64,000 bases of DNA, taken from Phycisphaerales bacterium (GTDB lineage Bacteria > Planctomycetota > Phycisphaerae > Phycisphaerales > JAGLTS01). Under the pieces are notes generated by a model. That model was given only the letters and a program-made list of their open reading frames with translations. It did no database searches and was not told the DNA's origin. The translations under genes were made by a program, and so were the position numbers. The DNA lies in NCBI GenBank assembly GCA_023135165.1, contig JAGLTS010000016.1, forward strand, positions 37,180-101,179, written 5' to 3'. Below, piece by piece: positions 17,428 through 25,815 of the stretch (positions within the stretch are counted from its first letter, which is position 1; each line of letters opens with the position of its first letter).

Positions 17428-19269
17428 ATGAAGCGACACACATTTTCACTCTGCCTTACGCTCTTCACGACGCTCATACTCACAGCCTCGGGGCCTGCAT
17501 ACTCAGACTCGGCGTTCCCCGTCGATGCGCCTGAGAATCAAGGGGTCGCAACCAAAGCGCTCGACGCGCTGGCCGAGGTCGCTCGCTTGCAGGTTGAGAA
17601 AGACCACCTCGTCGGCGCGGAACTGCTCGTTATCAAGAACCGACGAACCGTGCTGCACGAGACGTTCGGCTACCGGGACCGCGAAGACGGTCTGGCGTGG
17701 GAGGAGAACACGATCTGCAACATCAGGTCGATGACCAAGACGTTCACCGGTGCTGCTGCGCAGCTCCTCATCGACCGGGGCGAGCTGAAGCTCGATGACC
17801 GCGTGGCGCAGTACATCCCGGGCTTTGATACTGATGAGGCGAGAGAGATCACGATCGACCAGATCATGAGTCATCGCGCCGGCCTGCCGCTCTCGATCCT
17901 CACTGCCATCGATGAATATCCCGATCTCCACATGATGGCGAATGCGGTCGGCGAGCGTGGACCGGAGTTTGAGCCGGGCAGCAGGTTCTGGTACAGCGAC
18001 TCGGGTACCGATGTACTTGGCGCGGTCGTTGAGGTCGTCTCAGGGCAACTGCTCAATGAGTTCATCGAGACGAACCTGCTGACGCCGCTCGGGATGGCGG
18101 ATACGTTCTACGTAAGCGATATGACCGACCCTCGCGTCGAGCGGATCGCCGGCCTCTACTTCGGCGGCGTTGGTGCGTGGAGCAAGGGCTGGGAGCCGGG
18201 CGGTGAGCCGTTCTATCCGTTCGCATGGGGTTCACAGACGCTCTACAGCACGCCGATGGACTACGCGAAGTTCCTGGCGATGTGGATGGACCAAGGTAGA
18301 GTCGGTGAGGATCAACTCCTGTCGCGTGAAGCCGTCGCACGTACGCTTGAACCGATCTCGGAGATGACATCGCTCGGCTCGGATATGCGCAGTCCGACGT
18401 TCTTCCCCGATCTGGAGACGTACTACGGCCGAATGTCGCAGCTCTGGCTCCCCGCTGATGCAGCGGAAGGCGAGACCCCGGTCGTGATCGGGCACGGTGG
18501 GTCGGACGGCACGATGGCGTGGGTGTGGCCCGAACTCGACCTGATGGTCCTGTACTTCACGCAGTCACGCGGCAGCCTGAGTGTGCTCCGCATCGAAGAG
18601 GACATCGACCGCCTGCTCATTCATCCGGACCGCGTAGTGCGGACAGCTGAGGTTCCTGACGAGTACAAGCCCTATCTCGGTACGTATGTCGCCAACTTCG
18701 CGTCATTCAGGGATGTTGAGTTCACCGTGCTTGTTCACAACGGCCGACTTGCACTCGATGTGCCGGGGCAGTTGGTCTTCGATCTGCACAACCCGGACGA
18801 TGAAGGCAAATGGTACTTCGTCATGACCGATCAGGTTGCGGTGTCGTTCGATACAGGCGAGGGCGGTGACGTGACGGGCCTGAAGATGTACGAGGCGGGT
18901 CAAACATTCGAGTTGCCCAAGGGTAAGGCCGAGCGGAAACCCGAGCCGATGATCGACCTGGCTCAGGTGAAGGAGTATGTCGGCACGTACCTCGTGGAAG
19001 AGACGGGCGAGCACGTGCAGATGCTGATCCACGACGGTCGTCTGGCGGTCAAGACGCCGGACGTGATGATGCCTCTGGATCTCTATCCGCCTGACGAAAG
19101 CGGTCTCTGGTCGCTGCGCGTGAATCAGTCGGTGAAGATACGGTTCGATGAAGATGAGAACGGTCAGGTCGTGTCGTTCACCGCGATCATGCCGGACGGG
19201 ACTGAGCTTGTTCGCACTCGCGTGGATGAGGTGGATGAGTCCTCCGGCGAGAATGCATCCGATGAGTGA
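17428..19269 (+). CDS. Secreted serine beta-lactamase-like hydrolase
   Basis: A 613-residue exported protein with a signal peptide (residues 1 to about 26). The class C beta-lactamase / DD-peptidase fold spans about 35-420: SMTK at residues 101-104 is the SxxK nucleophile motif, YSD at 189-191 occupies the YxN position, and HGGSDG near 355-360 takes the place of the KTG motif. Two related C-terminal beta domains follow, beginning YKPYLGTYVANF and VKEYVGTYLVEE, like the DUF3471-type tails of this family. Such proteins are often esterases or peptidases rather than resistance enzymes. ATG 17428 has AGGAGA upstream. It stands alone. Confidence 0.85.
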   Translation: MKRHTFSLCLTLFTTLILTASGPAYSDSAFPVDAPENQGVATKALDALAEVARLQVEKDHLVGAELLVIKNRRTVLHETFGYRDREDGLAWEENTICNIRSMTKTFTGAAAQLLIDRGELKLDDRVAQYIPGFDTDEAREITIDQIMSHRAGLPLSILTAIDEYPDLHMMANAVGERGPEFEPGSRFWYSDSGTDVLGAVVEVVSGQLLNEFIETNLLTPLGMADTFYVSDMTDPRVERIAGLYFGGVGAWSKGWEPGGEPFYPFAWGSQTLYSTPMDYAKFLAMWMDQGRVGEDQLLSREAVARTLEPISEMTSLGSDMRSPTFFPDLETYYGRMSQLWLPADAAEGETPVVIGHGGSDGTMAWVWPELDLMVLYFTQSRGSLSVLRIEEDIDRLLIHPDRVVRTAEVPDEYKPYLGTYVANFASFRDVEFTVLVHNGRLALDVPGQLVFDLHNPDDEGKWYFVMTDQVAVSFDTGEGGDVTGLKMYEAGQTFELPKGKAERKPEPMIDLAQVKEYVGTYLVEETGEHVQMLIHDGRLAVKTPDVMMPLDLYPPDESGLWSLRVNQSVKIRFDEDENGQVVSFTAIMPDGTELVRTRVDEVDESSGENASDE

Positions 19270-19595
19270 GTGAACGCCACAGCCCACCGAAGCCTCGCGA
19301 TAGGTCGGCTGGCGCTGCGTGAGCCGGTGGCGATGCATCTGTTGCGTCAGCATGACATCATCGACGTGGATCGAGACCGCACGGCGAGATTGAGAACACA
19401 AACAACCACCGTACAGTCAGGGCGAAAAGGCTCACCGAGATCAGAAACGGACATGCTGGGGCGAATTTGGCTATACTCCGACGCGATGGATGCGGGCGAA
19501 CCGAGATCCGCGTCTTTGTCGGACGGTCCATACGGGATCGTAGCGTGTTGAGCAAGGGCTTCTCAGCCTGCGCCTGTTGAGGAAGGAAAAGGACT
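19270..19595 (+). other. Non-coding leader before the redox operon
   Basis: There are 326 bases without a credible gene between the beta-lactamase-like gene and the DsrE2-like gene. Short open frames exist but lack ribosome sites and family likeness. The right part holds a candidate promoter (19448-19477) about 120 bases before the first start codon of the operon, leaving room for a leader. Confidence 0.5.
19448..19477 (+). promoter_or_regulatory. Candidate sigma-70-type promoter of the Qmo/Hdr-like operon
   Basis: A -10-like TATACT at 19472-19477 (five of six consensus bases) lies 18 bases after a weak -35-like CGGACA at 19448-19453. It is the best such pair in the gap and points into the operon. 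Seen by eye only. Confidence 0.3.
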
Positions 19596-19958
19596 ATGGC
19601 CTCGAAAATGATGGTGTTCTGTGGATCGGATGACCCTCAGAAAGCGTTTCCCCCGTTCATGCTTGGGTCGGGGGCACTTGCCACCGAGATGGATGTGACG
19701 ATGTTCTTCACGATGACCGGCTTGAACATCATCCGCAAGGGTGGCGCGGAGAAAATCGCATTGCCGGGTGCCCCGAAGACGCTGCCCGAGTTCCTCAAGG
19801 TCGTCCAGGACGGAGGCGCTAAGCTGATCGCCTGCTCCGCTGCTTTTCCGATCGTAGGCATTGGCGAAGACGACCTGATTGACGGCGTCGAGTGCGGTGG
19901 TGTCGCCAGTTTCGTGATCGGGGCTGAGGAGGCAGACGTTGTTCTCACGTTTTGCTGA
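19596..19958 (+). CDS. DsrE2-like sulfur-relay protein
   Basis: A 120-residue protein of the DsrE/DsrF-like fold. Its features match the DsrE2 subgroup: MFFTMTGLNIIRKGG in the first half, then the Cys-containing ACSAAFPIVGI and DLIDGVECGGVASFV near the C-terminus. The Cys in ACSAA (near residue 84) is at the position expected to carry a persulfide in sulfur-carrier members. It is shorter than classical DsrE2 (about 160) and has no membrane helix. ATG 19596 has AGGAAGG upstream. It opens a set of same-strand genes with TusA, FlpD, HdrA and QmoC-like products, so a role in delivering or accepting sulfane sulfur for that redox complex is inferred. Confidence 0.8.
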   Translation: MASKMMVFCGSDDPQKAFPPFMLGSGALATEMDVTMFFTMTGLNIIRKGGAEKIALPGAPKTLPEFLKVVQDGGAKLIACSAAFPIVGIGEDDLIDGVECGGVASFVIGAEEADVVLTFC

Positions 19959-20034
19959 CGTATGAAGAGGCGGGCTGACGTTTGGCCTGCCGTCCGGTGG
20001 TTTTGACGTACGGCGTATTTCTGGAGTGACAATC

Positions 20035-20289
20035 ATGAGCGACGTCGATTTGGAAGGCATTGAAGTGGCCAAAGTGGTGGATGCGCGAGGCATGGGCTGT
20101 CCCGGTCCGCTTCTGGAAGCCAAAAAAGCGATTGGAACCGTCCAGGTGGGAGAGACGCTCGAGGTGTGGTCAGGCGATGCTTCCACGAAGAACGATCTTC
20201 CTGCGTGGGCGACGAAGGTAGGACACGAGTTTGTCGGTGCTTTGGCCGGCGAGGGCTACGACCGCTTGTTCATCACTCGGAAGAAATGA
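20035..20289 (+). CDS. tusA: TusA/SirA-family sulfur carrier
   Basis: An 84-residue TusA-type sulfur carrier. The hallmark GMGCPGPLLEAKKAI is at about residues 20-34, with the single active Cys in the CPxP motif that carries a persulfide. The C-terminal strand GYDRLFITRKK is also typical. ATG 20035 has TGGAG nearby; a GTG three codons earlier is less likely. It lies 76 bases after the DsrE2-like gene and 12 bases before the FlpD-like gene. TusA-DsrE2 pairs near Hdr-like genes are known from sulfur-oxidising and other bacteria, which supports a sulfur-handling role rather than tRNA thiolation here. Confidence 0.9.
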   Translation: MSDVDLEGIEVAKVVDARGMGCPGPLLEAKKAIGTVQVGETLEVWSGDASTKNDLPAWATKVGHEFVGALAGEGYDRLFITRKK

Positions 20290-20301
20290 GGGTTGGAGCC
20301 G

Positions 20302-20715
20302 ATGGCTGGAGATGAGCAGGCAACGACATCGAGAATCCTGATTCTTGCCACTGATGCCTGCGCCTATCCTGGCGCGGACAACGTCGGTCAAATTCACTCC
20401 GAGTACCCGGCGAACACGTACATCATGCGCGTGCCCGCACCGGCGATGTTTCCCGAGGAGTTCTACCTGCGATGCTTCGAGAAAGGCATTGACGGGATCA
20501 TCGTCATGAGTTGCGGGCACGAGTGTCCCTACGAGGGCGCCTACAACCGCTTGGCGGTACGGATCGGCGAGGTTCACAAGCAGATGAAAGAGCGAGGGCT
20601 GAACACCAATCGGCTCCGTCTCTGCGCTATCTGCACCGTCTGCGCCAAGGCGTTTCTCAAAGAGGTTCGCCAGATGGGGGAGTTGTTGGCCGGCCAGGCG
20701 TCGGCGTCGAGCTAG
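20302..20715 (+). CDS. FlpD/MvhD-like iron-sulfur electron-transfer subunit
   Basis: A 137-residue protein of the MvhD / FlpD family, which passes electrons between a donor enzyme and HdrA through a [2Fe-2S] cluster. Visible family segments are ATDACAYPGADNVG (Cys20), the GIDGIIVMSCGHECPYEG core with two Cys, and a C-terminal CAICTVC motif. The RVPC Cys of many relatives is RVPA here, so cluster ligation may differ from MvhD. ATG 20302 has GGAG just upstream; a TTG three codons earlier is possible. No hydrogenase or formate dehydrogenase subunit is adjacent, so the electron donor is unknown. Confidence 0.85.
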   Translation: MAGDEQATTSRILILATDACAYPGADNVGQIHSEYPANTYIMRVPAPAMFPEEFYLRCFEKGIDGIIVMSCGHECPYEGAYNRLAVRIGEVHKQMKERGLNTNRLRLCAICTVCAKAFLKEVRQMGELLAGQASASS

Positions 20716-20829
20716 GAGGTTGATCGCCGAGCTACGGACGCTGATGATCCACGAATCGTCGGTGCACTCCCGAGCTTCGGGGTCAGGAGCATTGAGTATG
20801 CCCCAAATGCGGGCAGGGAAAGGCCAGGG

Positions 20830-22185
20830 ATGCAGCAAGGAAAGATCGCTACGGACGCCTTGGTCATCGGAGGCGGAATCGCAGGCCTTCAGGCAGCCCT
20901 CGATTTGGCAGACCAAGGGTTTCGAGTGCTGATCGTCGAGAGGGAACCTAGCATCGGCGGGAAGATGATCGCGCTGAGCAAGGTCTTCCCCACACTGGAT
21001 TGCTCCAGTTGCATCTGCACGCCACGAATGGCTGCAGCCGCGCACCACGAGAACATCAGCATTCTCACCTACTGTGAAGTTCAGCAGGTGGACCCTGCCG
21101 GGGACGGATTCACCGCGCGCATCCTCAAAAAGCCGCGATATGTGGATGAGGTGGTGTGTACGGGCTGTCGGCTGTGCGAGTACGCCTGCCCTGTCAATGT
21201 GGCGCACGAGTTCGAGGGGGAGTTGGTGGCGCGCAAGGCGATCTACGTGCCGTTCTCGAATGCGATCCCACAGGTGGCGATGGTGGACTTGGATAATTGC
21301 CTGCTTTGCGGTCGCTGCGAGAAGGAGTGTCCTCCGGGGGCCATCGACTTCTTCCAGGAACCTGAGGAAGTCACTGTTGAGGCGGGAACGGTCATCATCG
21401 CCACCGGCTTCGAGATGACCCACATGGAAGCCAAACCGGAGTATGGCCTCGGTCGGCTGCGCAATGTGCTCAACCCGCTTCAGGTCGAGCGGCTCCTAGC
21501 CCCGCACGGGCCTTACGGAAGAGTGCTTCGGCCCTCTGACGGCAAGGTGCCTGACACGATCGCCTACATCCAGTGCGCCGGTTCAAGAGATCACACGCTC
21601 GGCGTGCCGTACTGCTCCCGTGTCTGCTGCATGTACGCGATCAAGCAGGCGATGCTGCTGTCCGGCTCCCTGCCGCTGGTGGAAGTGACGATCTACTACA
21701 TGGACATCCGGGCGTTCGGCAAAGGCTTCGAGCAGTTCTACCAAAACGCCAAGGCGATGGGCATCGAGTTCGTGAAGGCCAAAGTGGCGAAGATCACCGA
21801 GGATGAACAGCAGAATCCGGTCGTGCGGATCGAAGTGATCGAGGAAGACGGCCGGGTGGAGGAGCGAGCGCACGACATGGTTGTGCTCTCGTTGGGGATC
21901 GTCCCAGCGGGACACGCCGACGGTGTGCTGCCCGCCAGCCGGGCGGAGGACGGGTTCTTCCTTGCCGCCGAGCCGAAGCTAGCCCCCTGCCGCACCGACC
22001 ATGAAGGCGTGTTCGTCGCCGGAACGGCAGCCGGACCGAAGGATATTCCCGACTCGATTGTGGAGGGGGGCGCAGCGGCCCTTGAGGCGGCAGCCCATCT
22101 CCGGCGCAACGGCCGTTCTCCAGGTCGCGATATGAACGCCCGCCAGGAATCCACGCAAGGCACGCTTGCCCAACAAGCAAACTGA
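20830..22185 (+). CDS. HdrA/QmoA-like FAD iron-sulfur protein
   Basis: A 451-residue flavoprotein like QmoA and the central part of HdrA. The FAD-binding GGGIAG is at residues 14-19. A Cys cluster CSSCIC (59-64) precedes two full ferredoxin motifs: Cys111, 114, 117, 121 and Cys158, 161, 164, 168. A second dinucleotide region with CAGSRD and CSRVCC follows, and a GVFVAGTAAGPKDI strand closes the fold. Unlike full-length HdrA it lacks the N-terminal thioredoxin-reductase-flanking domain. It should take part in a cytoplasmic complex with the next HdrA-type protein and the QmoC-like subunit. It starts 114 bases after the FlpD-like gene, with an AAGG-type site upstream. Confidence 0.88.
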   Translation: MQQGKIATDALVIGGGIAGLQAALDLADQGFRVLIVEREPSIGGKMIALSKVFPTLDCSSCICTPRMAAAAHHENISILTYCEVQQVDPAGDGFTARILKKPRYVDEVVCTGCRLCEYACPVNVAHEFEGELVARKAIYVPFSNAIPQVAMVDLDNCLLCGRCEKECPPGAIDFFQEPEEVTVEAGTVIIATGFEMTHMEAKPEYGLGRLRNVLNPLQVERLLAPHGPYGRVLRPSDGKVPDTIAYIQCAGSRDHTLGVPYCSRVCCMYAIKQAMLLSGSLPLVEVTIYYMDIRAFGKGFEQFYQNAKAMGIEFVKAKVAKITEDEQQNPVVRIEVIEEDGRVEERAHDMVVLSLGIVPAGHADGVLPASRAEDGFFLAAEPKLAPCRTDHEGVFVAGTAAGPKDIPDSIVEGGAAALEAAAHLRRNGRSPGRDMNARQESTQGTLAQQAN

Positions 22186-22196
22186 CCGTCATCCAA

Positions 22197-24278
22197 ATGA
22201 GCCAGACCGACACACAAAGTTCAGCACAGCAACAGTCGCCGGAATCCGAGCAACCGCGGATCGGCGTCTACGTTTGCCATTGCGGCGGAAATATCTCCGA
22301 TGTCGTGGATGTGGAGGAGGTGGTCCGTGCCGTGGCCGGACTGCCCGGCGTCGTCGTCGCGAGGCGCGACATGTCCATGTGCTCCGACCCTGGGCAACAG
22401 CTCATTGTCGACGACATCCGCAATAGCAAACTCAATCGTGTGGTTGTGGGCGCATGTTCTCCCAGCCTGCATGAGTTGACGTTTCGCGGGGCCTTGTCGC
22501 GCGCCGGACTGAACCCCTACCTCTACGAGCATGTCAATCTCCGTGAGCAGGTGAGTTGGTGTAGCAAGTCCGACCCACGGGGGGCCACCGAGAAGGCGAT
22601 CCGCTTGGTCGGAGTCGCCGTGGCCAAGGCCAGGCTCCTTCATTCCTTGGATCCCATCCGCGTCGATGCGAAACAGCATGTGCTTGTGATCGGCGGGGGC
22701 ATCAGCGGGCTGCGCGCGGCCCGGGATCTCGCCCGGTGCGGCTTGGCCGTCACGTTGCTGGAACGGTCTCCTTTCCTTGGTGGACGCATCGCCCAACTGA
22801 GCCACGTATATCCCTCCCGCGACGATGCGCGAGGACTGCTGCGCCGCATTCTCGATGAAGTGATGGCAGACCCGAACATCACGGTGCGGACGGGAGCGGA
22901 GGTCGTCTCAAGTTCGGGCTATGTGGGTAACTTCCAACTCCAGGTCCGTCTGCATCCGCGTGGCGTCAATGGAGACCTGACCTCGGAACAGCTTCAGGCC
23001 GTCATCGAGGCTTGCCCCGAAGCGGTCCAAAGCGAGTTCGACCACGGACTGGTGAAGCGCAAGGCGATCTACCGGCCGTACCCCGACTCTTCCCCTTCCG
23101 CAGCCGCCATTGATTGGACGACTTGTACTCGATGCGGGAAATGCGCGGAAGTGGTCGATGGCGAGAGCATCACGCTTGACGCGGAACCTGAGGAAATCAC
23201 GCTCGACGCAGGGGCGGTTGTCATGGCAACCGGTTTCGATCTCTATCAGCCCCGCTCCGGTGAGTATGGCCACGGCGAGTTCAGCAACGTCATCACCCTC
23301 CCCCAACTCGTAAGGCTCATGGACGAAACCGGTCCCACGGGCGGCCAACTCCAGTGGAACGATCGGCCGATAAAGAATGTTTGCCTTATTCACTGCGTGG
23401 GTAGCCGGCAGATGCCGGGAATCCACGAGCCGGGGCCTGACGGGCGGTTGAACGAGTATTGCTCGCGCGTCTGTTGCACGGCAACGCTGCAAACGGCGCT
23501 GGAGATCAGGGAGCGCTTTCCCGAAATAAACGTCTTCGAGTTTTACCAGGACATACGCACCTACGGCCGTGGACACGAAGAGATCTACGAAGATGCGTGC
23601 CGTCGCGGAGTGACCTTCCTCCGCTATCGCGCCGAAGAGCCGCCTACCGTGAGTGGCGCGGAAGGGGAAGCAGCGCCTTCCCTCGCGGTGCGGGTCAAGG
23701 ACACGCTCACGTTTGGAGAGGAACTCGAAATCCCTGCCGACTTGGTCGTGCTCTCCGTGGGCATGGTGCCTCGAGACATCGCGGGGTTGGTGGAGACTCT
23801 CAAGCTGCCGTGCAGCGCTGACGGCTTCCTGCAGGAGGTTCACCCGAAGCTGAGGCCAGTCGAGTCGGCTGTCGAGGGGGTATTCCTTGCGGGTACCTGC
23901 CAGGCGCCGATGGATATGACCGAGGGCTGTGCCGCCGCTTCCGCAACTGCCGCAAAGGCGGCTGCGCTACTTGGCCGAGGACACCTTGAACTCGACCCAT
24001 TTGTCGCCCGCGTGGATCTCGACCGGTGCCAAGGCGAGGGAAAATGCGTTGACGAGTGCGAGCATCGACGCGCAATCACGATGGTTGAGACGGAGGTGGA
24101 CGGCGAGCGGGTCACGCGTGCCGAGGTCAACCCGGCTCTGTGCAATGGGTGCGGCATGTGCGCAGCCGTTTGTCCGCATAGAGCCATCCAGGTTGAAGGT
24201 TGGCGTCTCGATCAATACGACAGCATGATCGATGCGCTCGTCGCGGACTATCCCGCGCTGGAGCATGCCAATGTCTGA
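22197..24278 (+). CDS. HdrA/QmoB-like FAD iron-sulfur protein
   Basis: A 693-residue protein of the HdrA family. The N-terminal HdrA domain (GVYVCHCGGNISDVVDVEEV from residue 23) is present, followed by the FAD motif GGGISG at 166-171 and the family segment SSGYVGNFQLQVR. The internal ferredoxin site is degenerate: Cys310, 313 and 316 are present but the fourth Cys and the second cluster are missing. A CSRVCC motif and a C-terminal pair of ferredoxin motifs (from Cys611, the second being CNGCGMCAAVCP) follow. It is separated from the first HdrA-type gene by 11 bases and overlaps the winged-helix gene by 8 bases, so the products are made together. Electron transfer within a Qmo-like complex is inferred. 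Confidence 0.88.
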   Translation: MSQTDTQSSAQQQSPESEQPRIGVYVCHCGGNISDVVDVEEVVRAVAGLPGVVVARRDMSMCSDPGQQLIVDDIRNSKLNRVVVGACSPSLHELTFRGALSRAGLNPYLYEHVNLREQVSWCSKSDPRGATEKAIRLVGVAVAKARLLHSLDPIRVDAKQHVLVIGGGISGLRAARDLARCGLAVTLLERSPFLGGRIAQLSHVYPSRDDARGLLRRILDEVMADPNITVRTGAEVVSSSGYVGNFQLQVRLHPRGVNGDLTSEQLQAVIEACPEAVQSEFDHGLVKRKAIYRPYPDSSPSAAAIDWTTCTRCGKCAEVVDGESITLDAEPEEITLDAGAVVMATGFDLYQPRSGEYGHGEFSNVITLPQLVRLMDETGPTGGQLQWNDRPIKNVCLIHCVGSRQMPGIHEPGPDGRLNEYCSRVCCTATLQTALEIRERFPEINVFEFYQDIRTYGRGHEEIYEDACRRGVTFLRYRAEEPPTVSGAEGEAAPSLAVRVKDTLTFGEELEIPADLVVLSVGMVPRDIAGLVETLKLPCSADGFLQEVHPKLRPVESAVEGVFLAGTCQAPMDMTEGCAAASATAAKAAALLGRGHLELDPFVARVDLDRCQGEGKCVDECEHRRAITMVETEVDGERVTRAEVNPALCNGCGMCAAVCPHRAIQVEGWRLDQYDSMIDALVADYPALEHANV

Positions 24279-24588
24279 GAACGGAGCTGAGAAGAAAACC
24301 GCCAAAACGCAGCGAACAGCTGTGGCCCTGCGAAAGCAACTGGGCGGCGCGCCGCACGAAGTCCTCAAGCGGAACAAGGAGCAGAATCGTCTCCGCCGGA
24401 CGATTGTCGACGCGATGCGGCAGGGGTCCGCTACGGTGCCGGAGATCGCTGAGACGACCAAACTGCCCAGCCACCAAGTTCTCTGGCATCTGATGGCCAT
24501 GAAGAAATACGGAGAGGTGGTCGAGGGCGATCAGCAGGGCGACTACTTCAAATACGTCTTGGTCCAGAAGCAGGAGAAGGCAAAGTGA
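24271..24588 (+). CDS. Winged-helix protein encoded inside the Qmo/Hdr-like operon
   Basis: A 105-residue basic protein. The N-terminal 45 residues are charged and probably flexible; the rest reads as a winged helix-turn-helix (LRRTIVDAMRQGSATVPEIAE, a recognition helix HQVLWHLMAMKKYG and a wing EGDQQGDYFKYVLV, quoted in parts). ATG 24271 overlaps the HdrA/QmoB-like stop by 8 bases, and its own stop overlaps the GTG of the QmoC-like gene by 4 bases, so it is tightly locked into the operon. It may be an autoregulator that senses the redox or sulfur state, or a structural subunit using the same fold. The family is not further identified. Confidence 0.75.
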   Translation: MSENGAEKKTAKTQRTAVALRKQLGGAPHEVLKRNKEQNRLRRTIVDAMRQGSATVPEIAETTKLPSHQVLWHLMAMKKYGEVVEGDQQGDYFKYVLVQKQEKAK

Positions 24589-25748
24589 GCACTCGCGTCG
24601 ATCCCGATCTTCGCCGTGAGGTGGCGCGATTTGGTGCCGATGACCTCGATAAGTGCATCAACTGCGGCAACTGCACCGCCGTTTGCTCCTTGTCGGAAGG
24701 CAACACTGTTTTCCCTCGAAAAACCATCCGTTACCTCCAACTGGGCTTGAAAGAGAAACTGCTGCAATCCCCTGAGCCGTGGTTGTGCTACTACTGCGGT
24801 GAGTGCTCCGACACGTGCCCGCGCGATGCCAATCCCGGTGAGACGATGATGGCCCTCCGGCGGTGGGCTACTGCCCAGTATGATCGCTCCGGGCACGCTG
24901 CCAAGTTCTATACCTCCGCGAAACGTCTGTGGATGGCGATCTTTCTGCGAGCCATGATCCCGCTGGTGTTGCTTGCGCTATTCCACGCGATCACCGGGTT
25001 CAAGTGGATCGTGACCGATCATGTTGAGTTGAATACCTTTGCGCCGGTCATGTGGGTCTGGCTTGCCGTGGTGATTCACTTCATCTTCCTCGGGTACCGA
25101 GTGATGTCCGGCTCTCTGACAATGAGCCGGCACGTCTTGGGCGCCAGTTCCCAGCCGTTCAACCTGCCGTTTGTCGTCTATCTCAGTGAACTGAAGACGT
25201 TCCTGCTGCACTTCTTCACCCAGAAGCGGTGGCGTGAGTGCGGGGAGCAACATCATCGTCGGTGGCTGGAACACATGTTCTTTGTCTCCGGCTACCTCAT
25301 CATGCTTTTGCTGGTCGTCGGCCTGCTCGGATGGTTCCAGACGGACAAAATCTATCCCATCTACCACCCCCAACGCTGGCTCGGCTACTATGCAACCGTG
25401 GCGTTGCTGTATGGATCCATCTCGATGTTCGTGGGACGCATCCGCAAGCGAGATCAGATCCATAAGTTCTCGGATCTGACGGATTGGCTTTTTCCGGGAT
25501 TCCTCTTCGTCGGCGCGCTGACCGGTATCCTCCTTCACATCTTCCGGTACGCCGATTGGCCCTGGCCGACCTACGTGATGTACGTCATCCACGTGATGGC
25601 TATGGTCGCGATGTTGGATGTCGAGGTGGGAATCGGCAAGTGGGCGCACATGATCTATCGGCCGCTTGCCATGTACCTCGTTCGGCTCAGAGAGCGCAGT
25701 GAAGAACTCGCTCTCGCAGCCGGTGCGGCGACGCCCGCAGCGAACTGA
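24585..25748 (+). CDS. QmoC-like membrane subunit (HdrC ferredoxin plus cytochrome-b-like domain)
   Basis: A 387-residue subunit. Residues 1-85 are an HdrC-type ferredoxin domain with two clusters: Cys24, 27, 30, 34 and Cys68, 71, 74, 78. Residues about 115-370 are a membrane domain with around six helices and several His (for example FHAITGF, HFIFLGYR, ILLHIFRYADWPW), like the NarI/QmoC quinone-reacting, haem b subunits. The pair of domains in one chain is the defining feature of QmoC. GTG start overlaps the previous stop (GTGA). It should anchor the two HdrA-type proteins to the membrane and exchange electrons with menaquinone; direction is unknown. Confidence 0.87.
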   Translation: MSTRVDPDLRREVARFGADDLDKCINCGNCTAVCSLSEGNTVFPRKTIRYLQLGLKEKLLQSPEPWLCYYCGECSDTCPRDANPGETMMALRRWATAQYDRSGHAAKFYTSAKRLWMAIFLRAMIPLVLLALFHAITGFKWIVTDHVELNTFAPVMWVWLAVVIHFIFLGYRVMSGSLTMSRHVLGASSQPFNLPFVVYLSELKTFLLHFFTQKRWRECGEQHHRRWLEHMFFVSGYLIMLLLVVGLLGWFQTDKIYPIYHPQRWLGYYATVALLYGSISMFVGRIRKRDQIHKFSDLTDWLFPGFLFVGALTGILLHIFRYADWPWPTYVMYVIHVMAMVAMLDVEVGIGKWAHMIYRPLAMYLVRLRERSEELALAAGAATPAAN

Positions 25749-25815
25749 GCGGAACATCGTGCAGCGTCCCGGAGTGTGGGGTGGTGAGGGCATCTTCTCC
25801 GGAGGATGATCGTAC

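Noticed and set aside
19270..19551. 93-codon frame after the beta-lactamase-like gene
   Set aside because: GTG start without a ribosome site, no domain, and it covers the candidate promoter of the redox operon.
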